Shown: positions 8,762 to 17,780, counted from the stretch's first letter. The stretch is DNA of 64,000 nucleotides from Candidatus Dormiibacterota bacterium (GCA_003139695.1 PLJM01000012.1:186001-250000); one strand, 5' to 3'. Program-made: numbers and translations. The notes: generated by a model from the sequence alone, not told the origin.

Positions 8762-10258
8762 ATGGCGTTCTTGCCGGCAGCCCGCCAACCCGGCCCTCGT
8801 CTGTGGGCGGCGGCGGTCGCGGTGGTGGTCGTCGTGGCGCACGTTCCGGCGTTCTTTCATCGGCTCCTGGACGGCGACGAGGCGATCTACGGCTCGATCG
8901 CCGCGCTCATGAGTCTCGGAGGCCGGCTTTATGCCGAAGGCGGAGTCGACAACAAGCCGCCAGGGATCTTCTGGGTCTATGCCGCGACCTTCCACGTGAC
9001 GGGGACCTATCAGATGACCGCGATTCATCTCGTCGGATTGATCGTCATGCTGGCAACCTGCAGCCTTCTTTTTGTCATCGGCCGATCGCTGTACGGCGTG
9101 CGGGCCGGGCTACTCGCGGCCCTCATCTACGGAATTCTCACGGCAGCCGGCAACCCCAGGCTCCTGGCCTCGAACACCGAGATCTTCATGATGCTGCCGC
9201 TCACCGCCTCCTTCCTTCTAATGCTGCGGCGCCAGTGGCTATGGTCCGGTGCGCTTCTGGTGGCGGCGGGCGCGTTCCGGCAGGTGGCCGCCGTGAACCT
9301 GCTACTGGTGCCCCTCGCAATAGTCCTAATGGAGCCGCCGCCAAAGCGGTTACGCGCGTTTGCATTGTTTGCCGGCGGTTTGGCCGGCGCCCTGCTGCTG
9401 GCTGCGGCATTGCTCGCTGCGACAGGCTCGCTCATCGGATTCTGGGACTGGACGATCCAGACGCTGTACGGGTACGCGGCCCTCAACTGGACGCCCGCCC
9501 TTGTCTGGATGCGCGCACAGGACAGCGTGGTTCCGTTCGTGCTCTCGGCGGTGGTGGTCTGGGTGGCCGCCATCTCGTTCGCCTGGCGGTGGAAGCGCCT
9601 GCCGCCCGCCGCGCAGCTCATCGTGGCGTGGCTGGCCGTCTCGATACCCGGATCGCTAGCAGGCGGCCACCTGTCATGGCACTACTTCATCCAGGTGATG
9701 GGCCCTCTTGCGCTCCTCGCGGCATTCGCCATCGACAGGGCGCTGGACACGTCGCGCAGGCGCTGGGTGACAGCGGTCGCGATCGCGGGTCTCGCGCTAC
9801 CCATGGCCGGTTGGGGCGTGTTCGACCTGGTCGCAGACCCGCTGACCTATGACTTCAGGGCGCCCGTTCCAGCGCACGAGGCAGTCGCCGCTTACATCCG
9901 GGCCCATACGCGCCCCGAGGATCGCGTCTTTGTCTGGGGCGACTGGCCCGCCCTATATCTCGAATCCGACAGGATCATGGCGAGCCGCTTTCCCGGCTTC
10001 CTGCGAGGCTTCGCCCGCGGCTCGGCGCTGCCGCCAAACAACTGGGACACATCTGCGGCCGTGTGGCCGGCCCTGCAGGCAGACCTCATGCTGCACCCGC
10101 CGGCGCTCATCGTCGACACCGCGGCCCCCGCGAACTGGAGCGACTTCTCGATGTACCCGATGAGCAACTATCCGGTGCTCGCTCAGTTCGTCGCTGCCCG
10201 CTACCACGTGATAGCGACGTTAGACGGCGTCGCTATCTACGCTCCGAACGGGAGCTGA
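8762..10258 (+). CDS. GT-C membrane glycosyltransferase, ArnT/PMT (GT39/GT83)-like
   Basis: This 498-residue integral membrane protein begins MAFLPAARQPG, and its first helix (AAAVAVVVVVAHVPAFF) is followed by LLDGDEAIYGS. The acidic DE pair in that first loop is the catalytic signature of GT-C enzymes that use polyprenyl-phosphate sugars. It has about ten further hydrophobic segments, then a soluble C-terminal part (AYIRAHTRPEDRVFVWGDWPALY) resembling the periplasmic domain of dolichyl-phosphate-mannose-mannosyltransferase-like proteins. The ATG at 8762 is the only sensible start; the divergent GT87-like gene begins at 8726, so both promoters must share or overlap about 35 bp. It probably decorates proteins or envelope lipids. 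The exact acceptor cannot be inferred. Confidence 0.7.
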   Translation: MAFLPAARQPGPRLWAAAVAVVVVVAHVPAFFHRLLDGDEAIYGSIAALMSLGGRLYAEGGVDNKPPGIFWVYAATFHVTGTYQMTAIHLVGLIVMLATCSLLFVIGRSLYGVRAGLLAALIYGILTAAGNPRLLASNTEIFMMLPLTASFLLMLRRQWLWSGALLVAAGAFRQVAAVNLLLVPLAIVLMEPPPKRLRAFALFAGGLAGALLLAAALLAATGSLIGFWDWTIQTLYGYAALNWTPALVWMRAQDSVVPFVLSAVVVWVAAISFAWRWKRLPPAAQLIVAWLAVSIPGSLAGGHLSWHYFIQVMGPLALLAAFAIDRALDTSRRRWVTAVAIAGLALPMAGWGVFDLVADPLTYDFRAPVPAHEAVAAYIRAHTRPEDRVFVWGDWPALYLESDRIMASRFPGFLRGFARGSALPPNNWDTSAAVWPALQADLMLHPPALIVDTAAPANWSDFSMYPMSNYPVLAQFVAARYHVIATLDGVAIYAPNGS

Positions 10259-10266
10259 TGCGGCCC

Positions 10267-10905
10267 CTAGTCCGGTGAGGGTTTTACCGGGCGCTTGATC
10301 TCGAGGATGCGTGGTTCGTCGGCCCCGATCGCGATCACACGGTCGAAGATGGCGACCGAGTCAGATATCTCTGGCGGCTCGGAAAGGCGAACGTACGCGG
10401 CGGCCCCGCCCTCGAAAATGAAAGTCGGCGTGCCAAAGACGCCGTAGTCGGCGACAGCAGCACGATGGTCGCGCTCGAGCGCCGAGACGATCTCGGGGTC
10501 AGCGATGTCCCTGCGGAAACGAGCGAGGTCCAATCCCGAGTCTTCGGCGATCTGCTCGACAACTGCGATCTCGTCGATGTCAGCACGCTGCTCGTGGCGG
10601 GCTCGGAGCAATGCCATGTGGAAGTTTTCGAATGCGTTCTGACGCCGTGCGGCTTCGGCAGCCTTGAAGGCGAGGCGGCCGCGCGCCTCCGAATCGCTCG
10701 CGTCCCAGACGGTGAATCCCTCAATCTTGGAATTCACCTGGATGAGCGAGAAATACCGCCACCTGATGTCGAGTGGTCTTTCACCCGAGTCCTTGACGTT
10801 CTTCAGCAGGACCGAGGCTCTGAACACGAACGGGCAGAGGTAGTCGTAGAAAACGTCGAGCTGCCGGACCGATGTGGGGTTCACGATTGGTCTTACCGTT
10901 GCCAT
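10267..10905 (-). CDS. DsbA-family (thioredoxin-fold) protein with a single active-site cysteine
   Basis: I place the start at the ATG 10903-10905, giving 212 residues beginning MATVRPIVNPTSVRQLDVFYDYLCPF. The strand-helix pattern LDVFYDYLCPFVFRASVLL, the central FGTPTFIFEGGAAAYVRL (a cis-Pro loop, GTPT) and the helical insertion match DSBA/FrnE/2-hydroxychromene-2-carboxylate isomerase-like proteins. The usual CxxC is CPFV here, so only one thiol remains and a classical disulfide oxidase role is unlikely; a glutathione/mycothiol-dependent or isomerase-type reaction fits better. There is no signal peptide, so it should be cytoplasmic. A longer in-frame N-terminus up to 10953 exists but overlaps the divergent gene and adds nothing family-like. 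Confidence 0.7.
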   Translation of the reverse strand: MATVRPIVNPTSVRQLDVFYDYLCPFVFRASVLLKNVKDSGERPLDIRWRYFSLIQVNSKIEGFTVWDASDSEARGRLAFKAAEAARRQNAFENFHMALLRARHEQRADIDEIAVVEQIAEDSGLDLARFRRDIADPEIVSALERDHRAAVADYGVFGTPTFIFEGGAAAYVRLSEPPEISDSVAIFDRVIAIGADEPRILEIKRPVKPSPD

Positions 10906-10963
10906 GATCTCTAAAGCTCCAACGCGGCTTGTGCTCACACGTATTCCAGACACGTGGTCATGG

Positions 10964-11518
10964 ATGCGCCCGGACCTGCTGATCCGGGTCCTCCCACTTG
11001 CCCTGGTATTCGCTGGCGTCTACGTTCTCGCGTCGCGACCGGCGTGGTTGGGCGTGGCACCCGGCCGGATCGCAGATCAGCTCGCTTTCGGCCTGGTGGC
11101 GGCGCCGATCATGTTTGTCGCGGCGATGCTCGCCCAGCTGCTGCTTGCGCGGCGACGAGGTGCGCTGCGTGCGCCCGCGAATGGGGCAGATGCCTGGTTT
11201 CAAGCGGGTTTCTACACCCTGAACGGGCCGGTCGAGGAGGTTTTCTTCAGGGGCCTGGTCCAGGGAGGCCTCGGCGCTGCGTTCGGTGCGCCGGTCGGTT
11301 TCGCGATTGGAACAGCGGCCTACGTCCTCTATCACCGGCTGGGATGGCCCTGGATCGATACCCTGGCCACGGCGCTGGTGGGAGTGCCGCTCGGACTGGC
11401 GTTCTGGCTGCTCCCGGGAGCGCCATCGCTCGTCGGGGTCTCGATCGCGCACATTGCGGCGACCTGCGGCTTCCTGGGTCCCGGCCCTTACGTCCTCAGA
11501 AAACTGAAGCTCGTCTAG
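10964..11518 (+). CDS. CPBP-family intramembrane protease (CAAX/bacteriocin-processing type)
   Basis: This polytopic protein of 184 residues is counted from the ATG at 10964 (MRPDLLIRVLPLALVF). In-frame ATG codons at 10904 and 10874 would extend it, but the first of these overlaps the start codon of the divergent DsbA-like gene. The diagnostic glutamates are in GPVEEVFFRGLVQG (EExxxR motif). Conserved histidines are in YVLYHRLGWPW and SIAHIAATCGFLGPG, as expected for Rce1-like glutamyl intramembrane proteases. The short length and about six hydrophobic segments fit the bacterial CPBP group. The substrate is unknown; relatives act in CAAX-like processing, bacteriocin self-immunity or membrane protein turnover. 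It is convergent with the ABC permease, whose stop codon overlaps its own by 4 bp. Confidence 0.7.
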   Translation: MRPDLLIRVLPLALVFAGVYVLASRPAWLGVAPGRIADQLAFGLVAAPIMFVAAMLAQLLLARRRGALRAPANGADAWFQAGFYTLNGPVEEVFFRGLVQGGLGAAFGAPVGFAIGTAAYVLYHRLGWPWIDTLATALVGVPLGLAFWLLPGAPSLVGVSIAHIAATCGFLGPGPYVLRKLKLV

Positions 11519-12414
11519 ACCTGGCGGCGGCGAACTGCGATGTAGACCAGCGTCGCCATGACCAGGACCACGAACGCCCACCAGATAATGTCGTTGGCGC
11601 CCGACGGTCCGGGTACAGCTGCAAGAGCCTGATTGAGGTCAGGTCCGGGCTGGCCGGGGACTGCAAAAAGCTGGATCTCAGCTTTGACAAGCTCCCGCGG
11701 AGCATCGCTGGTGAGCTGGTGGGGTACGAGCCAGTACAGGACGTTGATCCCGTCCTTGAGGATGGCGCTATCACCGAAGTTCACTGACGAGGCCAGCGAG
11801 TTGTGAAGAGCGACCACGACGCCCCCTGCGGCGTTGTAAATGAACGCGACGATCGCCGCGACGATGTTGTTCATCCACGTGCTCAGCGCCAGCACGATCA
11901 ACATCAACGTCAGAGCATTGGCCACCTGAGCGACCGCCTCGATGGCCAGGGTTTGCTCCAGTCCCCCTCCGAACAGCAGACCGAACAGCATGGCTTCGAG
12001 GCTCAGCAGACCGACGATCACGATCAACGCCGCCGCAGCTGCGCTGACCTTGCCGCCGGTGAACGCGAGGCGAGACACCGGTTTCGAGAAGATGGCGACG
12101 GCCGCGCCAGATTCCAGGTCGTGATAGATCGCTGTCATTCCGATGCCAAAGGCAATGAGCAGTGCGAACAACCCAAGCGCACCAACCAGATCGGTGACGA
12201 ACATGAGGTCGAGAAAGCGGTTGACATTGGCGGGATCCGGGGTGGTCCCCGATGGGCCGGAAAACGCGCCACCGGTAAAGGTGGAGCTGAAAAGTTTGAG
12301 GGCGGTGCCAATGAGGGCAATCCCCAGCGCCCCGATGATGAAGAAGACAAGCAGGATTCGCCGGCGCGAAAGATCGAGCAGCGTGTAACGCGCGACGGCC
12401 AGCGTCCCTCTCAC
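11515..12414 (-). CDS. ABC-2 type transporter permease (NosY-like)
   Basis: The likely start is GTG 12412-12414, which overlaps the ATPase stop (12411-12413) as GTGA. It gives 299 residues beginning VRGTLAVARYTLLDLSRRRILL. A first helix (VFFIIGALGIALIGTAL) is followed by a large extracytoplasmic segment and about five more helices. The IYHDLESGAAVAIFSKPVSRLAF stretch is typical of permeases of the multicopper-enzyme-maturation (NosY/ABC2_membrane) group. It works with the overlapping ATPase as an exporter or a membrane-remodelling pump; the cargo is not deducible. A longer reading up to 12585 lies inside the ATPase gene and is low-complexity Arg/Gly-rich, so I reject it. Confidence 0.75.
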   Translation of the reverse strand: MRGTLAVARYTLLDLSRRRILLVFFIIGALGIALIGTALKLFSSTFTGGAFSGPSGTTPDPANVNRFLDLMFVTDLVGALGLFALLIAFGIGMTAIYHDLESGAAVAIFSKPVSRLAFTGGKVSAAAAALIVIVGLLSLEAMLFGLLFGGGLEQTLAIEAVAQVANALTLMLIVLALSTWMNNIVAAIVAFIYNAAGGVVVALHNSLASSVNFGDSAILKDGINVLYWLVPHQLTSDAPRELVKAEIQLFAVPGQPGPDLNQALAAVPGPSGANDIIWWAFVVLVMATLVYIAVRRRQV

Positions 12415-13184
12415 TGATTTTCCTTGTCGGTGATGAAGGACGGAAGGTTGTCGTGCTTCGGCGGGGCCGAAGCCTGCACCAGCTCCACGAAAACATCCTC
12501 GAGAGTCCGGCCTTCCGGCACGACCTCGGCCATGGTGCCCTCTTTCAGCACGCGTCCTTTGGCGAGGATCGCGACCGTGTCGCAAACGAGCTCCACCTCG
12601 CTGAGAAGGTGGCTGTTCAGCAGTACCGCCACGCCGCTGTCCTTCAGCGACTCGATGAGCGCGCGCACATCGCGCCGGCCGAGCGGGTCGAGGTCGGCGG
12701 TCGGCTCGTCGAGGATCAGCAGCTTCGGCCGGCCCAGGATCGCTTGCGCGATGCCGAGGCGCTGCTTCATGCCCTTGGAGAACTGGCGGACCTGTCGCTT
12801 CTCCTGATCCAGGCCCGCGAACGCGAGCGTCTCGGGGATCCGCCTCTTTCGGTCGTCTTCGTCAAGACCCAGTAGGCTCGCGAAGTAATCGAGCACCTCG
12901 CGAGCGCGGAGGAACTTCGGGAAGTCGGGATCCTCAGGCGCGAACCCCAGCTGCGCGCGTGCTGCAGGATCGCCTGGCCTGGACCCGAACAGGGAGATGG
13001 CGCCACCGTCGGGCCTCAGGAGACCGGCAATCATCTTGACCACGCTGGTCTTGCCGGAGCCGTTTGGACCCAGCAGGCCGAAGGCCTGGCCCGGCTCCAG
13101 TGCGAACGTGACACCGTCCACGGCCCACGGATCGCGGCGCCGGTATCGCTTGCGGAGCGCCTCGACGCTCACCACCGGTGCCAT
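12411..13184 (-). CDS. ABC transporter ATP-binding protein (NosF/CcmA-like)
   Basis: This 257-residue nucleotide-binding subunit shows Walker A GPNGSGKT near residues 39-46. The Q-loop is in LGFAPEDPDFP, the signature is QFSKGMKQRLGIAQAI (FSKGM variant of LSGGQ), and Walker B is LLILDEPTADLDP with the switch His in LLNSHLLSEVE. The length and the FSKGMKQR signature are typical of ABC-2 exporters. It is translationally coupled to the permease by a GTGA overlap. The start ATG 13182-13184 is only 17 bp from the divergent MFS gene, which leaves little room for two promoters; one or both messages may be nearly leaderless. Confidence 0.85.
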   Translation of the reverse strand: MAPVVSVEALRKRYRRRDPWAVDGVTFALEPGQAFGLLGPNGSGKTSVVKMIAGLLRPDGGAISLFGSRPGDPAARAQLGFAPEDPDFPKFLRAREVLDYFASLLGLDEDDRKRRIPETLAFAGLDQEKRQVRQFSKGMKQRLGIAQAILGRPKLLILDEPTADLDPLGRRDVRALIESLKDSGVAVLLNSHLLSEVELVCDTVAILAKGRVLKEGTMAEVVPEGRTLEDVFVELVQASAPPKHDNLPSFITDKENQ

Positions 13185-13201
13185 CAGCCAGCCGAATATA
13201 C

Positions 13202-14383
13202 ATGCGAGTGATCAACCTCGACGATTTGCAACGGCGGACTCTCGTGTGGGCCGGGCTGGCCGTGATCCTCACCGCCTTCGACGGCTCGGTGCTGGTTTTG
13301 GCCCTCCCCGCAATCGCGTCCGATTTTCATGCGCAGATTCCCGGGCTGTCCAATCTCGGCTCGGTACTTGCGCTTGGCTCACTGGGCGCGCTGCCTCTGG
13401 CGACGTTGGCCGACCGCTTTGGGCGCCGGCGGTTGATCGCTATAGGTGTCGCCGGGTTCTCAATCGCGAACTTCGCGAGCGCCTTCGCGCCTTCGCTGAC
13501 CGCACTCGCTCTCATTCGTCTCGTCGCCGTCTGTTTCGAGGCCATGGTCGGCGGCGTGGCCACCGCGCTGATAGTCGAGGAGGCGCCACCCGGGCGTCGC
13601 GGCCAGGCGGTGAGCGTTCTGGCGGTGCTGGCGGGGATCGGGGCCGGCATCACCGTCGTGAGCTATCCGTTGCTGGCGCCGCACTGGCGGTGGCTGTTTC
13701 TTGCCGGCGGTGTCGGTCTGCTCGCCGCGCCTGCGATCTGGCTTCGGCTGCCCGAAGGCCGCACGTGGTCGAAGGTTCGGCCAAGCGGCTCGGCGCTTCG
13801 GCTGCTGATGGGTGGACCCTGGCGGCGGCGCATCCTCGTGCTGTCCGCGACCACAGCTCTCCTGGCCGTGCTCCTCGAGCCCGCGGGCCTTCTTTTCACA
13901 GTGTTCGCCAGCGACGTCCTCCACATGACGCCAGTTGCGATCAGCACGCTGATCGTCGCATCGGGAGTTGCCGGCGCGGTGGCCTACGTCGCCGGCGGCT
14001 ACTTGAGCGATCGATTCGGGCGCAGATGGCCCGGCATCGGCCTGGCAGCCTCGACAGCGGTGGTGACCAGTCTCAGCTTCGCCACCGGGATCGTCGGGTT
14101 CGTCGCCGGCAACGTGCTGTGGAGCGCGATCGCCAGCGCGTCCACGCCAGTGTTCGGCGCGTGGTCGGCCGAGCTGTTCCCGACGCGGGCCCGGGCGACC
14201 GCAGAAGCGACGGTTGGGGTGGCCGCCGCGGTGGGCAGCGTCTTGGGCCTGCAGGCGGTCGGCCTGCTGTCGCCGTCGATTGGGCTGGGCCGCGCGATCG
14301 AGCTGGTCGGCGTCGCAGCGGTCGCGGGAGCGTTCTTGCTCTTATTGCTGCCCGAGACGAAGCAAGCCCCGCTTCCTGACTAG
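13202..14383 (+). CDS. MFS transporter
   Basis: A 393-residue, 12-helix major facilitator protein. I chose ATG 13202 (MRVINLDDLQRRTL) because the upstream ATG at 13178 would overlap the divergent ATPase gene. The first helix contains TAFDGSVLVLALPAIASDF, the DHA-like D(F/G)xxxxxALP pattern. The motif-A loop is ATLADRFGRRRLIAIG, repeated as GYLSDRFGRRWPG in the second half. It ends ten bases before the dimethylglycine-dehydrogenase-like gene on the same strand, so it may be the uptake or efflux component at the head of that operon, for instance for a betaine-type compound. The substrate is inference from position only. Confidence 0.8.
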   Translation: MRVINLDDLQRRTLVWAGLAVILTAFDGSVLVLALPAIASDFHAQIPGLSNLGSVLALGSLGALPLATLADRFGRRRLIAIGVAGFSIANFASAFAPSLTALALIRLVAVCFEAMVGGVATALIVEEAPPGRRGQAVSVLAVLAGIGAGITVVSYPLLAPHWRWLFLAGGVGLLAAPAIWLRLPEGRTWSKVRPSGSALRLLMGGPWRRRILVLSATTALLAVLLEPAGLLFTVFASDVLHMTPVAISTLIVASGVAGAVAYVAGGYLSDRFGRRWPGIGLAASTAVVTSLSFATGIVGFVAGNVLWSAIASASTPVFGAWSAELFPTRARATAEATVGVAAAVGSVLGLQAVGLLSPSIGLGRAIELVGVAAVAGAFLLLLLPETKQAPLPD

Positions 14384-14393
14384 AGTTTCCGGA

Positions 14394-16808
14394 ATGGACC
14401 GCGCGAGGGCAGTGGTCGTCGGGGGCGGGATTACCGGAGCCAGCGTCGCGTACCACCTCGCCAAAGCCGGATGGCGCGAGACGGCACTGGTCGAGAAGGA
14501 CGAGCTGACCAGCGGGTCGACCTGTCACGCGGCGGGCCTCGTCACCCAGTTCAACCCGTCGCCGACGATGATGCGATTCCGTCGCTACAGCATCGAGCTG
14601 TACGAGGAGCTCGGCGTTTTCGAGAAGGTCGGCGGCCTGCGCTTTGCCTCGAGCGGCGATCAGTTGAAGGAGCTGCAGCGTGGCGTGAGCAGGGCGCGCG
14701 GGATCGGCCTGGACGTTGAGCTCATCTCGGCGGAGGAGTCGGCTCGTCTGATGCCTGCGATCACCACTCGCTCTCTCCATGGAGCCGTCTGGGTTCCGAG
14801 CGACGGCCATCTCGACCCACACACCGCCACCCACGCGCTTGCAGCAGCCGCCCGAAAGCTTGGGGCGACGATCCTCACCCAGCATCGGGTCACCGGGATC
14901 GAGCTGACCGACAAAGGTGCGGTCAAGGCGGTGCAGACCGATGCCGGCCGAATCGAGGCCGACGTGATCGTGATCGCGGGCGGCATCTGGGCGCCACAGA
15001 TTGCTGCGATGGCCGGCGCGTTCATGGTCTCCACCCCGGTTGACCACCAGCACGCGGCCCTGCTCGCAGTCCCCGGGCACGAGCTGCCTCACGACATGCC
15101 CTGCTTTCGCGACCCCGACAACCTCATCTATGGCAAGTCCGAGGCGGGCGGCGTCGTCCTTGGCGGTTACGAGGCGAACCCCGTCGCGCGCTGGATAGAC
15201 GGAGTGCCGTGGGATCACGCAGGCACCTCGCTGCCGCCCGATGAGGCGCGGTTCGAGCCGCTTCTGGCCGGCGCGGCGAGGCGCTTTCCGTTCATGGGCG
15301 AGGCAGGCATCGTCAAGCTGGTCTGCCATCCCGACGCCATGACCCCCGATTCCAATCCCCTTGTTGGTCCAGTTCCAGGAGTGCGCGGGCTCTATCTCGC
15401 GGCCGGCCTATCGCTCAACGGCTTCGGTGGCGGCGGCGGCATCGGTCGCTCGCTCGCGGAGCTCATCACGACCGGCTCGTCGGAGCTCGACCTCCACCCC
15501 TACCGTCCGTGGCGGTTTGGGCCGGTGCACCGCGACCATCGCTACGCAGCCGAGCTCGCGCGCGAGGCCTATCGCTACTACTACTACTTGCGATACCCGC
15601 TCGACTCCGACGAATGGGGCCGGCCGCGCCGCACCAGCGCGCTGCACGAGCGGCTGCAGGACGAGGGCGCCGTTTTCGGCGTCAAGCACGGATGGGAACG
15701 TGCCGACTACCTCGAGCCCGGGCGCCCATGGCGCCGCGCAGGCGCCGACCAGCGACGATTCGGCTGGACGCGACCGCCGTACTTCGATGTGCTGGCGGAG
15801 GAGCATCGGGCATTCCGCGAGAGCGCCGGCATCATCGACATGACCTCGTTCGGAAAGATCGACCTTCGCGGTCGTGGCGCGCTGGCCCTGCTTGAACGCG
15901 CGGCGGGAAATCGAATCGACAGGCCCGTGGGCTCAGTCGTCTACACGCAGCTGCTGGAGAAGAACGGCGGTATCGCCGCCGATGTCACGGTGACCCGTCT
16001 GGCCGAAGACCATTTCCGCGTCGTCACCGGTGCCGGCTACGTCAACAGCGACCTCGGCTGGCTGCGAATGCAGCAGCGCGATGGCGACGCGCCGGTTGAC
16101 CTGAGGGAGACCACGGACGAGCTTTCGGTGATCGGCCTCTGGGGCCCGAATGCACGCGACGTACTCGAGCGCGTGACCGAAGCCGATGTATCGGAAGAGG
16201 GTTTTCCGTTCATGCAGGCGCGCTCACTACATATAGGTGGAGCGATGGCGCTCGCGCAGCGTGTCACGTATGTCGGCGAGCTCGGTTGGGAGCTCTACGT
16301 CGATCCGGGTTGGGCGGTCCAGGTGTGGGATCGCCTGATGGCAGCCGGGCGCAAGTACGGCATCCGGCCCGGCGGATACAGGGCGCTGGACTCGCTGCGG
16401 ATGGAGAAGGGCTACAGGTATTACGGAACCGACCTGACGCTTCTCGACAACCCGTTCCAGGCCGGGCTTGGCTTCTGCGTGCAGCTGGACAAGGGCGAGT
16501 TCAACGGCCGGGATGCACTGATGGCCGCGCGTGAAGCCGGCATCAAGAGGCGGCTCCGCACCCTGGTTGTCGGGGATGACGAGTACGTGCCGATCTATGG
16601 CGGTGAGGCGGTCCACGGCGCCGATGGTGTGGTCGGGCGCGTGCGGAGCTGCGCGTACGGCTTCACTGCAAAAAAGAATCTCGCTTACTCGTACCTTCCA
16701 GTCGAGATCGGGCCGGGCGTCCAGGTCCAGGTCGAGGTGTTCGGCAGCCTGGTGCCGGCGAGCGTGACGGCCGACGCCGTGATCTCGCGGCTGGGCGCGC
16801 GCCAGTGA
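14394..16808 (+). CDS. Dimethylglycine/sarcosine dehydrogenase-like flavoprotein (FAD oxidoreductase plus GCV_T)
   Basis: An 804-residue, two-part enzyme. The N-terminal DAO-type FAD domain has the dinucleotide motif VVVGGGITGASVAYHL (residues 7-22). GSTCHAAGL follows, whose His-45 corresponds to the His that carries covalent FAD in mammalian DMGDH. An FAO_M linker comes next, and the C-terminal half is a glycine-cleavage T (folate-binding) domain with VTYVGELGWELYVDP and a GCV_T_C end. Known relatives oxidatively demethylate dimethylglycine or sarcosine, passing the one-carbon unit to tetrahydrofolate and electrons to ETF, and EtfBA is encoded downstream. The ATG at 14394 follows the MFS stop by 10 bp. 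Its stop overlaps the choline-kinase-like gene by ATGA. The exact N-methyl substrate is not certain. Confidence 0.85.
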   Translation: MDRARAVVVGGGITGASVAYHLAKAGWRETALVEKDELTSGSTCHAAGLVTQFNPSPTMMRFRRYSIELYEELGVFEKVGGLRFASSGDQLKELQRGVSRARGIGLDVELISAEESARLMPAITTRSLHGAVWVPSDGHLDPHTATHALAAAARKLGATILTQHRVTGIELTDKGAVKAVQTDAGRIEADVIVIAGGIWAPQIAAMAGAFMVSTPVDHQHAALLAVPGHELPHDMPCFRDPDNLIYGKSEAGGVVLGGYEANPVARWIDGVPWDHAGTSLPPDEARFEPLLAGAARRFPFMGEAGIVKLVCHPDAMTPDSNPLVGPVPGVRGLYLAAGLSLNGFGGGGGIGRSLAELITTGSSELDLHPYRPWRFGPVHRDHRYAAELAREAYRYYYYLRYPLDSDEWGRPRRTSALHERLQDEGAVFGVKHGWERADYLEPGRPWRRAGADQRRFGWTRPPYFDVLAEEHRAFRESAGIIDMTSFGKIDLRGRGALALLERAAGNRIDRPVGSVVYTQLLEKNGGIAADVTVTRLAEDHFRVVTGAGYVNSDLGWLRMQQRDGDAPVDLRETTDELSVIGLWGPNARDVLERVTEADVSEEGFPFMQARSLHIGGAMALAQRVTYVGELGWELYVDPGWAVQVWDRLMAAGRKYGIRPGGYRALDSLRMEKGYRYYGTDLTLLDNPFQAGLGFCVQLDKGEFNGRDALMAAREAGIKRRLRTLVVGDDEYVPIYGGEAVHGADGVVGRVRSCAYGFTAKKNLAYSYLPVEIGPGVQVQVEVFGSLVPASVTADAVISRLGARQ

Positions 16809-17707
16809 AATCTCGTGCCGACGAAGCCATCGGGCTTGTCTTGCTGTGGAAGGGCCAGGATGTCAAGGTTTCGCAGCTGTCAGGTGGGCTCACCAACGAG
16901 AATTACCTGGTCGAAGCAGGCGGCGAGAAGTACGTGATGCGCATACCCGGGCAATCGACCGAGCTGCTCTCGATCGATCGCACCAACGAGGTGTTCAACA
17001 CGAAAGCCGCAGCGACCACTGGTATCGGTCCGCAGGTGTTGGAGCACATCCCTGCCCTCGACGCGCTCGTGCTCGAGTTCATATCTGGCGCGACGATGTC
17101 GGCGGCGACCCTCCAATCGAAAGAGATGGCGTCGCGGATGGCCGCATCGTTTCGCAGGCTCCATGCCGCGCCGCGCTTTCTTAAGGACTTCAACATGTTC
17201 CGGCTGATCGAGGAATACCTCCGCATCGTCGACGAGCACGGAGTGACGATCCCTCCCGGCTATCGCGACCGGCTGCCGATGATCGCGCGGATCGAAGAAG
17301 CAGTCGAGAGCGTTGCGCTGCCGGCGGTGCCCTGCCACAACGACCTCCTGTGCGAGAACTTCATCGACGACGGCGACGGCCTCCGCATCGTCGATTACGA
17401 GCTCAGCGGCAACAACGACCCCTGCTTCGACCTGGGCAACACGGCGCAGGAGGCGGAGTTCGACCAGGACCTGCGCGCTGCGCTTTGCGCCGCCTACTTC
17501 GGTCGCGAGGACTCGCGGCAGCTGGCGCGTATGAACCTGTTCGCCTTGATGTCGGACGTGGGCTGGACCCTGTGGGGCGCCATCCAGGCCAAGATCTCGG
17601 CTGTCGATTTCGATTTCCGCGGCTACTACAACATGCGTTGGGAGCGCGCGAACGAGGTGCTGGACTCGAATCGCCTGGCCGGCTGGATGGCCCAAGCCCA
17701 CGCCTGA
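16805..17707 (+). CDS. Choline/ethanolamine kinase-like phosphotransferase (APH fold)
   Basis: This 300-residue protein has the aminoglycoside-phosphotransferase/choline-kinase fold. SGGLTNENYLV is the nucleotide loop and KYVMRIPG holds the phosphate-binding Lys region. The Brenner motif PCHNDLLCENFI carries the catalytic Asp and metal-binding Asn, and IVDYELSGNNDPCFDLGN is the choline-kinase version of the DFG-like segment. The YELSGNN block is closer to LicA/choline kinases than to drug-resistance APH enzymes. Its ATG overlaps the stop of the demethylating flavoprotein, so the two are co-translated. This suggests an amino-alcohol or methylated-amine substrate. Whether it phosphorylates choline for lipid or teichoic acid decoration or acts on another intermediate is open. 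Confidence 0.75.
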   Translation: MKSRADEAIGLVLLWKGQDVKVSQLSGGLTNENYLVEAGGEKYVMRIPGQSTELLSIDRTNEVFNTKAAATTGIGPQVLEHIPALDALVLEFISGATMSAATLQSKEMASRMAASFRRLHAAPRFLKDFNMFRLIEEYLRIVDEHGVTIPPGYRDRLPMIARIEEAVESVALPAVPCHNDLLCENFIDDGDGLRIVDYELSGNNDPCFDLGNTAQEAEFDQDLRAALCAAYFGREDSRQLARMNLFALMSDVGWTLWGAIQAKISAVDFDFRGYYNMRWERANEVLDSNRLAGWMAQAHA

Positions 17708-17725
17708 GGGCAGCTAATTTTCAAA

Positions 17726-17753
17726 TTGACGGGACCCCCTGCCGTGCTACGGT
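17726..17753 (+). promoter_or_regulatory. Sigma-70-type promoter of the GntR/demethylation operon
   Basis: A TTGACG hexamer (17726-17731) and TACGGT (17748-17753) are separated by 16 bp, in the only gap (104 bp) between the choline-kinase-like gene and the GntR gene. Transcription would begin near 17760, directly before a pair of ATATCGG repeats. It would drive the long plus-strand operon that runs to 30912. Confidence 0.45.
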
Positions 17754-17762
17754 TCGCGCCGT

Positions 17763-17780
17763 ATATCGGCCGCATATCGG
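17763..17780 (+). promoter_or_regulatory. Candidate GntR operator: direct repeat of ATATCGG
   Basis: ATATCGG occurs at 17763-17769 and again at 17774-17780, an 11-bp period that places both on one face of the helix. The pair lies just downstream of the predicted promoter and 32 bp before the GntR start codon. This is the expected place for an autoregulatory site. The link to this GntR protein is inference. Confidence 0.35.

Noticed and set aside
12997..14379. A 460-codon plus-strand frame overlapping the ABC ATPase and MFS genes
   Set aside because: Arg/Ser-rich shadow reading. The MFS frame beside it carries the DRFGRRR motif and membrane helices.
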